Of a stretch of DNA of 45,134 nucleotides, positions 7,628 through 17,562 are shown in pieces. A program made the translations under genes and the position numbers. Numbering within the stretch: the stretch's first letter is position 1; every line of letters starts with the position of its first letter. The DNA is taken from the NCBI RefSeq assembly GCF_002077695.1, contig NZ_MWUE01000029.1, forward strand, positions 1 through 45,134, read 5' to 3'. This DNA comes from Pantoea latae (GTDB taxonomy: Bacteria; Pseudomonadota; Gammaproteobacteria; Enterobacterales; Enterobacteriaceae). Below the pieces are notes generated by a model. The model did no database searches, was not told where the DNA came from, and saw only the letters and a program-made list of their open reading frames with translations.

Positions 7628-8925
7628 GAAAACTGTTTATCCAGTTCTACCTGCTGCTGTTTGTCTGCTTTCTGGTGATGGCGCTGCTGGTGGGGCTGGT
7701 CTACAAATTTACCGCCGAACGCGCCGGCAGGCAGTCGATGAACGATCTGATGGCGAGTTCGCTCTACCTGATCCGCAGCGAACTGCGCGAAATTCCGCCG
7801 CGCGACTGGAACAAGACGATTAAAAGCCTCGATCTCGGGCTGTCGTTCGATCTGCATATCGAGCCGATGAGCAAGTATCAGCTTGACGAGCCCGATATGC
7901 GCCGGCTGCGCGCCGGGGAGATCGTGGCGCTGGACGATCAGTACACCTTTTTACAGCATATTCCGCGCAGCCATTACGTGCTCTCAGTTGGCCCGATCCC
8001 CTATCTGTTCTATCTGCACCAGATGCGGCTGCTGGATATTGCGCTACTGGTGTTTATCGGCATGTCGCTGGCGCTGCCGGTGTTTATCTGGATGCGGCCG
8101 CACTGGAAAGAAATGCAGCGCCTGGAGATTGCGGCGCAGCGCTTCGGCCGCGGCGAACTGGATGTGCGCACCCATTTCGACAATACCTCCAGCCTGTTCC
8201 GCTTAGGCATCGCCTTTAACCAGATGGCGGAGAACATCAACACGCTGGTGGCGAGCAAAAAGCAGCTGATCGACGGCATCGCCCACGAGCTGCGCACGCC
8301 GCTGGTGCGCCTGCGCTACCGGCTGGAGATGAGCGACAACCTTACCGCCGGGGAGTCCGCCGCGATTAACCGCGACATCGGCCAGCTGGAGAGCCTGATT
8401 GAAGAGCTGCTCACCTATGCGCGCCTCGATCGCCCGCGCGTCGACCTCAACCTCACCTCGCTCGACCTGGCGCACTGGCTGCGCGAGCATATCAACGACG
8501 TGCGCGCCCTTAATCCGCAGACCCAGATCGATCTCGACCTGCCGCAGCGCGAAAACCACGGCGTTTCCGACACCCGCCTGATGGAGCGTGTGCTGGACAA
8601 CCTGGTCAACAACGCGCTGCGCTACGCCAGCCAGCGGCTGCGCGTCAGCCTGTGGTTCGACGGCGCGCTCGGCTGCCTACAGGTGGAAGATGACGGCCCC
8701 GGCATTCCCGCTGAGGAGCGCGAACGCGTTTTTGAGCCGTTTGTCCGCCTCGATCCGAGCCGCGACCGCGCCACCGGCGGCTGCGGGCTTGGGCTGGCGA
8801 TCGTTCACTCTATCGCGCAGGCGCTAGGCGGCCGCGTCAGCATCGAAAACAGCCCGCTGGGCGGCGCCAGCGTTCGCTTTTGCTGGCCGGTTGATCTACC
8901 CTTGCGCGATGTTTCCGCACGATAA
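7624..8925 (+). CDS. rstB: Sensor histidine kinase RstB
   Basis: Membrane sensor kinase for RstA. From the ATG at 7624, which overlaps the rstA stop, it is 433 residues, exactly the E. coli length. An upstream ATG in the same frame would add five residues inside rstA and is not needed. Transmembrane helices are at about 8-28 and 136-156, flanking a periplasmic sensor of about 105 residues. HAMP is at about 157-210. The phosphorylated His is H221 in IAHELRTPL. The ATP-binding domain has NLVNNALRY, DDGPGI and GGCGLGLAI motifs. Downstream, the M32 peptidase follows after 20 bases and may be cotranscribed. Confidence 0.97.
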   Translation: MRKLFIQFYLLLFVCFLVMALLVGLVYKFTAERAGRQSMNDLMASSLYLIRSELREIPPRDWNKTIKSLDLGLSFDLHIEPMSKYQLDEPDMRRLRAGEIVALDDQYTFLQHIPRSHYVLSVGPIPYLFYLHQMRLLDIALLVFIGMSLALPVFIWMRPHWKEMQRLEIAAQRFGRGELDVRTHFDNTSSLFRLGIAFNQMAENINTLVASKKQLIDGIAHELRTPLVRLRYRLEMSDNLTAGESAAINRDIGQLESLIEELLTYARLDRPRVDLNLTSLDLAHWLREHINDVRALNPQTQIDLDLPQRENHGVSDTRLMERVLDNLVNNALRYASQRLRVSLWFDGALGCLQVEDDGPGIPAEERERVFEPFVRLDPSRDRATGGCGLGLAIVHSIAQALGGRVSIENSPLGGASVRFCWPVDLPLRDVSAR

Positions 8926-8945
8926 CTTTTCACAAGGAGCTTCAG

Positions 8946-10433
8946 GTGACTACTGCTTATCAACAACTTAGCGCTACTTTTCAGCGCCTTTCCCGTTTCG
9001 GCCACCTGATGGCGGTGGCGGGCTGGGACATGCAGACCATGATGCCCGCCGGCGGCAGCCAGGCACGCGGCGAAGCGCTGGCGGAGATGGGCGTGCTGCG
9101 CCATGAGATCCTGACCGATGCGCGCGTCGGCGAGCTGATTAAGGCGGCTGAACAGGCGGACCTCAACGACGTCGAACGCGCTAACCTGCGCGAGATGCAG
9201 CGTGCATGGCAGCAGGCCTCCTTGCTGCCCGCCTCGCTGGTAGAAGCGAAATCGCTGGCCGGTTCGCGCTGCGAGCACGCCTGGCGCGAACAGCGCCCGG
9301 CCAACGACTGGCAGGGTTTTGCCGCCAACCTGAAAGAGGTGGTGCGCCTGAGCCGCGAAGAGGCGCAGCTGCGCGCCGAGGCGAACAATACCTCGCGCTA
9401 TGACGCCCTGCTCGATCTCTACGAACCGGGCATGACCAGCGCCAGGCTGGACGCCACCTTCGGCGAGCTGAAAAGCTGGCTGCCCGATCTGCTGCAGCGC
9501 GTGGTGGAGAAGCAGGCGCAGGAGAAGGTAGAGCAGCCGCAGGGCCCCTTCGCCATTGCCGCGCAGCGCGAGCTGGGTTTAAGCGTGATGACGACGCTGG
9601 GCTTCGACTTCCGCCACGGTCGGCTCGACGTCAGCGCGCATCCTTTCTGCGGCGGCGTGCCGGAGGATGTGCGTATCACCACGCGCTACAACCAGGATGA
9701 GTTTCTCAGCGCGCTGATGGGCGTGATCCATGAAACCGGCCACGCGCGTTATGAGCAGGGTCTGCCGCAGCAGTGGCGCAGCCAGCCGGTTGGCCTGGCG
9801 CGCTCCACCGCTATCCACGAATCACAAAGCCTGTTTATGGAGATGCAGCTCGGCCGCAGCCGCGAGTTCCTGCAGCGTATTCTGCCGCAGGTGTGCGACA
9901 AGCTCGGCGCGCAGCCGGCGCTGCAGCCGGAAAACTTTGTGCGCCTGACGCAGCGGGTGAAGCCAGGCTTTATTCGCGTCGACGCCGACGAACTGAGCTA
10001 TCCGGCGCACGTGATTTTACGCTTTGAGATTGAGCGCGCGCTGATTGAAGGCGAGATCGAGGTCGAGGATATTCCGGCGCTGTGGGACGAGAAAATGCAG
10101 CAGACGTTAGGGCTGGATACACGCGGCAACTACCGCGACGGCTGTATGCAGGATATTCACTGGACCGACGGCGCCTTCGGCTACTTCCCCACCTACACGC
10201 TGGGCGCCATGTACGCGGCGCAGCTGTTCCAGGCGGTGAAAAAGGCGCTGCCCGATCTCAGCGACCGGCTGCAGCATGGCGAGCTTCAGCCGGTGTTCGA
10301 CTGGCTGCAGCAGAACATCTGGCAGCACGGCAGCCGCTTCCCCACCGAGCAGCTGCTGATCAACGCCACCGGCGAAGCGCTGAACCCGCGCTTTTTCCGT
10401 CAGCATCTTGAACAACGTTACCTGAATCGCTAA
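8946..10433 (+). CDS. M32 family zinc carboxypeptidase (Taq type)
   Basis: Cytosolic metallocarboxypeptidase of family M32. The zinc site is HETGH at residues 262-266 plus the downstream glutamate E292 in AIHESQS, as in Taq and Pfu carboxypeptidases. At 495 residues it is of normal family length. The start is GTG at 8946 with AAGGAG 7 bases upstream. It has no signal peptide. E. coli K-12 has no close match that I know of at this locus, so this is a family-level call. It lies 20 bases after rstB on the same strand, and no terminator separates them, so RstBA may influence its expression. Confidence 0.92.
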   Translation: MTTAYQQLSATFQRLSRFGHLMAVAGWDMQTMMPAGGSQARGEALAEMGVLRHEILTDARVGELIKAAEQADLNDVERANLREMQRAWQQASLLPASLVEAKSLAGSRCEHAWREQRPANDWQGFAANLKEVVRLSREEAQLRAEANNTSRYDALLDLYEPGMTSARLDATFGELKSWLPDLLQRVVEKQAQEKVEQPQGPFAIAAQRELGLSVMTTLGFDFRHGRLDVSAHPFCGGVPEDVRITTRYNQDEFLSALMGVIHETGHARYEQGLPQQWRSQPVGLARSTAIHESQSLFMEMQLGRSREFLQRILPQVCDKLGAQPALQPENFVRLTQRVKPGFIRVDADELSYPAHVILRFEIERALIEGEIEVEDIPALWDEKMQQTLGLDTRGNYRDGCMQDIHWTDGAFGYFPTYTLGAMYAAQLFQAVKKALPDLSDRLQHGELQPVFDWLQQNIWQHGSRFPTEQLLINATGEALNPRFFRQHLEQRYLNR

Positions 10434-10438
10434 TCTGT

Positions 10439-10463
10439 GCGGCCTTCGCGGCCGCCCTTTTCC
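10439..10463 (+). terminator. Terminator after the M32 peptidase
   Basis: GCGGCC (10439-10444) pairs with GGCCGC (10450-10455) around TTCGC, followed by CCTTTT. It lies six bases past the stop and ends the rstAB-peptidase transcript before asr. Confidence 0.65.
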
Positions 10464-10470
10464 CCCTTTG

Positions 10471-10484
10471 TACAATCCGTTACA
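10471..10484 (+). promoter_or_regulatory. RstA box upstream of asr
   Basis: TACAATCCGTTACA matches the reported RstA box TACATNTNGTTACA at ten of the twelve defined positions. It lies about 105 bases before the asr start. A TATAGT hexamer at 10527-10532 is a reasonable -10 for asr, with no good -35, which fits an activator-dependent promoter. The RstA gene itself is 2.8 kb upstream. Confidence 0.7.
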
Positions 10485-10588
10485 CGCCGATACCAAACAC
10501 CCACGGAAACCCCGCCCCTTTTTTTTTATAGTCTTTTCACCGGCCCCGCAGTGGGCTACACATGAAAAAAATGTTCGAGGAATTTGCA

Positions 10589-11041
10589 ATGAAAAAATTG
10601 TTTGCACTGGTCATCGCCGCTGCTATGGGTCTCTCTTCTGCTGCTTTCGCTGCTGACACCACCGCTGCGCCGGCTGCTGCCCCTACTGCGACCACCACTA
10701 CCGCTGCGCCGGCTAAAACCACGCACAAAGTCGCTCACAAAAAACACAAAGCCGCTCAGAAAGCGCAGGCTGCTAAAAAGCATAAAAAAGCCGTGAAGAA
10801 AGATGCAGCTCAGAAAGCGCAGGCCGCTAAAAAGCACCACAAAAAAGCAGCTAAGCCAGAAACTGCACAGAAAGCGCAGGCTGCGAAAAAACACCACAAA
10901 GTAGCCAAGAAAGCCGCTGCGCCGCAGAAAGCTCAGGCTGCTAAAAAGCACCACAAAGTAGCCAAGAAAGCCGCTGCTCCGCAGAAAGCTCAGGCTGCTA
11001 AAAAGCACCACAAAGTTGCCAAGAAAGCCGCTGCTAAATAA
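10589..11041 (+). CDS. asr: Acid shock protein Asr
   Basis: Periplasmic acid-induced protein rich in Ala, Lys, His and Gln, 150 residues. The start at 10589 gives a normal signal peptide (MKKLFALVIAAAMGLSSAAF, cleaved near residue 21) and has GAGG upstream. An ATG 27 bases earlier would put acidic residues ahead of the signal and is rejected. The mature part is an Ala/Thr/Pro segment followed by five repeats of about 19 residues built on QKAQAAKKHHK. E. coli Asr is about 102 residues, so this one is expanded. Asr is an intrinsically disordered, basic protein that acts in the periplasm at low pH. Regulation by RstA is expected from the upstream box. Confidence 0.95.
   Translation: MKKLFALVIAAAMGLSSAAFAADTTAAPAAAPTATTTTAAPAKTTHKVAHKKHKAAQKAQAAKKHKKAVKKDAAQKAQAAKKHHKKAAKPETAQKAQAAKKHHKVAKKAAAPQKAQAAKKHHKVAKKAAAPQKAQAAKKHHKVAKKAAAK
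10757..11038 (+). repeat. Five tandem coding repeats in asr
   Basis: The DNA repeats with a period of about 57 bases (first copy 54), encoding QKAQAAKKHHKVAKKAAAP-like units. The last three copies are nearly identical at the base level, which suggests recent duplication or gene conversion. Differences are concentrated in the first two units. Confidence 0.9.
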
Positions 11042-11083
11042 TTAAGGCTGCGCACCTGCGCCTTAAGAAGCGTTGAATAATAA

Positions 11084-11112
11084 AAACACCCGGTTCTGCC
11101 GGGTGTTTCGTT
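11084..11112 (+). terminator. Terminator after asr
   Basis: AAACACCCGG (11084-11093) pairs with CCGGGTGTTT (11099-11108) around TTCTG. A second hairpin (TTAAGG...CCTTAA, about 11042-11066) lies between the asr stop and this one. The T tract is short (TTTCGTT). Confidence 0.75.
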
Positions 11113-11127
11113 AGTGGAGTTGCGGAA

Positions 11128-11208
11128 ATGGTGCGTCGCTATCGTTTTGAAATTATTTTGCTGGTGATGATCCTGTGCGGCGTCGTCGCGGCCTTCTTCT
11201 TTATTTAG
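11128..11208 (+). CDS. ydgU: Small membrane protein YdgU
   Basis: A 26-residue protein starting MVRRYRFEIILLVMILCG and ending in AAFFFI, then TAG. A GGAG ribosome site lies 8 bases upstream of the ATG. It has a basic N-terminus followed by a single hydrophobic helix of about 18 residues. It corresponds to E. coli YdgU, a tiny membrane protein encoded next to asr and ydgD, in both position and pattern (xRRYRFExIL). It would be expressed by read-through of the asr terminator or from its own promoter. The function is unknown. Confidence 0.85.
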   Translation: MVRRYRFEIILLVMILCGVVAAFFFI

Positions 11209-11325
11209 TCGTTGTAGCGTGCTGATTATCCCAATAAATCTCCCTTTTTTACCGCTCACCGGCTATAGTTATTGCGCACGCGTGATGACATTAACCTCTT
11301 CTTAAATCTCGCCGTTGAGAGACCT

Positions 11326-12135
11326 ATGCGCCTGGCTATGTTGCTGTTGACTGGATTATTCTGTTTCACCACTCTGGCCCACGCCGATGATGATGACGAT
11401 GCGCCGAATCCTGATGAAATCAAAACGCTTTTCTTTGGCAAAGATCACCGCAAAGCCATTAGCGACGTCACGGCCGCGCCCTGGGACGCCATCGGGCAGC
11501 TGGAAACCGAGAGCGGCAACCTCTGCACCGCCACGCTGATTTCCGCCCATCTGGCGCTGACGGCGGGACACTGTCTGCTGACGCCGCCCGGCAAATTTGA
11601 TAAACCAGTGGCGCTGCGCTTTATGGCCAGCGACAGCGGCTGGCGCTATGAAATTCACGATATTGACGCGCGCGTTGAGCCTGCGCTGGCGCGCCGGTTG
11701 AAAGCAGACGGCGAAGGCTGGATCGTGCCGACCGACGCCGCGCCCTATGATTACGGCCTGGTGATCCTGCGCAACCCGCCTTCGGCGATTACCCCTATCC
11801 CTTTGTTCGACGGATCGCGCAGCGATCTCACCGCCGCGCTGAAAGAGACGGGGCGCAAAGTAACTCAGGCGGGCTATCCCGAAGATCATCTGGATACGCT
11901 TTACTCTCACAGCGACTGTTTAATCACCGGCTGGGCGCAGCGCGCCGTGCTGTCGCATCAGTGCGATACGCTGCCGGGCGACAGCGGTTCGCCGCTGCTG
12001 CTGAAAAACGAGAGCGGCTGGCAGCTGATTGCGGTGCAGAGTTCCGCGCCGGCAGCGAAAGATCGCTATCTGGCCGATAACCGCGCCATCGCCGTGACCT
12101 CGTTCCGCGATAAGCTGGAAGCGCTGGCGCAGTAA
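11326..12135 (+). CDS. ydgD: Exported trypsin-like serine protease YdgD
   Basis: Periplasmic trypsin-fold protease of 269 residues. The start at 11326 gives a signal peptide ending at about residue 20 (LAHA|D). The catalytic triad is visible: H82 in TAGHC, D142 in YDYGLVILR and S220 in GDSGSPL. Cysteines C67/C83 and C198/C213 could form two disulfides. The sequence follows E. coli YdgD through most of its length (PWDAIGQLET, GNLCTATLIS, QAGYPEDHLDTLYSH). The mature N-terminus is unusual, with five consecutive Asp residues. In E. coli it sits beside asr and ydgU, as here, suggesting a role in acid or periplasmic stress. The physiological substrate is unknown. Confidence 0.94.
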   Translation: MRLAMLLLTGLFCFTTLAHADDDDDAPNPDEIKTLFFGKDHRKAISDVTAAPWDAIGQLETESGNLCTATLISAHLALTAGHCLLTPPGKFDKPVALRFMASDSGWRYEIHDIDARVEPALARRLKADGEGWIVPTDAAPYDYGLVILRNPPSAITPIPLFDGSRSDLTAALKETGRKVTQAGYPEDHLDTLYSHSDCLITGWAQRAVLSHQCDTLPGDSGSPLLLKNESGWQLIAVQSSAPAAKDRYLADNRAIAVTSFRDKLEALAQ

Positions 12136-12153
12136 CCCGCGCGACCAGGATGC

Positions 12154-12190
12154 AAAAAAGGCGCCGCTGGCTATCCAGCGGCGCCTTTTT
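12154..12190. terminator. Bidirectional terminator ydgD / hrpA
   Basis: GGCGCCGCTGG (12160-12170) and CCAGCGGCGCC (12175-12185) form a perfect 11-bp stem with a CTAT loop. It is flanked by an A run (12154-12159) and a T run (12186-12190), so it works on both strands for the two convergent genes. Confidence 0.92.
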
Positions 12191-12227
12191 CATTTCCGCA
12201 CGCGTCTGCGCGGCGGCTCGCTAACGA

Positions 12228-16130
<3,903 letters not shown>

Positions 16131-16386
16131 AATATTGAAGCACCTTCTCAGACGGAGCCGCTGCAGCTCGCAGCGTCCGGTAGCCGGGCTAACCGGCTGA
16201 TTCTAAAAAATAGTATTGGGCAAAGAGTAACACATTTCAGCACAACCGGCTGCGCCATCCATGCCATGCTTATTCAAGAAATTCGAACATAGCTCTCGAA
16301 ATATTGCGCTTTTACCGCGTCGCTAATGTCCGTAGAGTGTAAACCATTGAGCGGGAAGCCTTCCGCGTAACAAACAGGAAACAGCA
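16131..16386. promoter_or_regulatory. Divergent control region hrpA / azoR
   Basis: Next to hrpA two hairpins can form in its leader: CGCTGC (16159-16164) with GCAGCG (16170-16175), and AGCCGG (16182-16187) with CCGGCT (16193-16198). The azoR side is AT-richer. I could not place a convincing pair of promoter hexamers. Confidence 0.45.
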
Positions 16387-16986
16387 ATGAGCAAAGTATT
16401 AGTTCTGAAATCCAGCATTCTGGCGGGTTACTCACAGTCAAGCCAGCTGGCCGATTTTTACGTTGAAGAAGCCAAAGCGAAAGGCGATCAGGTGACCGTG
16501 CGTGACCTGGCGGCAGATCCGATTCCGGTGCTGGATGGCGAACTGGTCGGCGCGCTGCGTCCGTCTGATGCCCCGCTCTCTCCGCGTCAGCAGGAGGCGC
16601 TGGATCTCTCTAACGCGCTGATCGACGAGCTGCAGGCGCACGACGTGGTGGTGATCGCCGCGCCGATGTACAACTTCAATATCCCGACGCAGCTGAAAAA
16701 CTATTTTGACCTGGTGGCACGCGCCGGCGTCACCTTCCGCTACACCGAAGCGGGCCCGGAAGGCCTGGTGAAAGGCAAGCGCGCGGTGATCCTCTCCAGC
16801 CGCGGCGGCATTCATAAAGATACCCCAAGCGACCTGCTGACGCCGTACGTGAAGCTGTTCCTCGGCTTTATCGGCATCACCGACGTCAACTTTGTCTTTG
16901 CCGAAGGCATCGCCTACGGCCCGGAAGTTGCCACTAAAGCGACTGACGAAGCGAAAAGCGCCATCAAACAGATTGTTGCCGCCTAA
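16387..16986 (+). CDS. azoR: FMN-dependent NADH-azoreductase
   Basis: Cytosolic flavodoxin-fold quinone/azo reductase, 199 residues (E. coli AzoR 201). It begins MSKVLVLKSSILAGYSQSSQ, the FMN-phosphate loop. The FMN-binding AAPMYNFNIPTQLKNYFDLVARAG is at about 95-118, and LSSRGGIHKD is near 138. It reduces quinones and azo compounds using NADH and protects against thiol and electrophile stress in E. coli. The ATG is preceded by CAGGAAACAG. In E. coli hrpA and azoR are likewise adjacent and divergent. It ends in its own terminator. Confidence 0.96.
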   Translation: MSKVLVLKSSILAGYSQSSQLADFYVEEAKAKGDQVTVRDLAADPIPVLDGELVGALRPSDAPLSPRQQEALDLSNALIDELQAHDVVVIAAPMYNFNIPTQLKNYFDLVARAGVTFRYTEAGPEGLVKGKRAVILSSRGGIHKDTPSDLLTPYVKLFLGFIGITDVNFVFAEGIAYGPEVATKATDEAKSAIKQIVAA

Positions 16987-17020
16987 TCATCATCATTATT
17001 ATTAATTCTGTGTTTCGATT

Positions 17021-17046
17021 GCCAGGCATGACGCCTGGCTTTTTTT
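17021..17046 (+). terminator. Terminator after azoR
   Basis: GCCAGGC (17021-17027) pairs with GCCTGGC (17033-17039) around ATGAC, followed by seven T (17040-17046). The last Ts overlap the stop codon of the convergent ydbL. Confidence 0.9.
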
Positions 17047-17377
17047 ATTTCTGCATCCACAGGCCGTTCAGGCCGCGCACATACTCGCCCGCGCCCGCGC
17101 GCTCCACCAGTTTCCCGCCGGCAATGCGCGCCACCTGTTCGGTGGTGAGGCTGTTCTGCTGCGCGATACGCTGATACTCCGCGCTGCGCCCGTCGTTAAT
17201 GCGCCTGACCAGCGCCAGCGTCTCGCTGTCCTGCTGGCGCGCGGCGATATAGCCGCTAAAGGTTTCGCCAACGCGACCCTGATGACGCGCCTCATCGAGC
17301 GTGAGCGCCAGCGCCGGCTGGGCCGCGCCCAGCAGCAGCATGGCGGCGATCAGCCGCTGCGTGATGGCGTGCCTCAA
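17045..17377 (-). CDS. ydbL: YdbL, DUF1318 periplasmic protein
   Basis: Small exported protein of 110 residues with a signal peptide ending ...AQPALA|L near residue 24. The DUF1318 body has LDEARHQGRVGETFSGYIAA, then EYQRIAQQNSLTTEQVARIAG and a C-terminal KLVERAGAGEYVRGLNG. E. coli YdbL is 108 residues. The start is TTG at 17377, overlapping the ynbE stop (TTGA). A later ATG would cut into the signal peptide. YdbL works with YnbE and YdbH in the outer-membrane lipid transport system in which YdbH spans the periplasm; YdbL is reported to modulate YdbH-YnbE. Confidence 0.92.
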   Translation of the reverse strand: MRHAITQRLIAAMLLLGAAQPALALTLDEARHQGRVGETFSGYIAARQQDSETLALVRRINDGRSAEYQRIAQQNSLTTEQVARIAGGKLVERAGAGEYVRGLNGLWMQK

Positions 17378-17562
17378 AAGAGATCGCTCTGATTTTTCAG
17401 CAGCGCCTCCACGTCTTTGTCCACTTTGATATGGATTTCATGTTCGATCTTCACGTTCATATTGATGGTAATCGGCTCTTTCGGCGCCGCCACCTCGATG
17501 CGCGGCACGCAGCCCATCAGCGGCAGCCCGGCTGCCAGCACCAGTAACGCCCTCAGGCTCAT
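17374..17562 (-). CDS. ynbE: Lipoprotein YnbE
   Basis: Outer-membrane lipoprotein of 62 residues. The lipobox LMGC gives a lipidated cysteine at residue 18. The body PRIEVAAPKEPITINMNVKI and the end of the protein (SDLF) follow E. coli YnbE closely. YnbE forms short beta strands that pair with the C-terminus of YdbH, making the outer-membrane end of the YdbH bridge. The start overlaps the ydbH stop (ATGA) and the stop overlaps the ydbL TTG, so ydbH-ynbE-ydbL is a tightly coupled operon. Confidence 0.95.
   Translation of the reverse strand: MSLRALLVLAAGLPLMGCVPRIEVAAPKEPITINMNVKIEHEIHIKVDKDVEALLKNQSDLF

Noticed and set aside
10562..10588. Earlier ATG for asr
   Set aside because: It would place MFEEFA ahead of a perfect signal peptide; the second ATG has its own ribosome site and matches the family.
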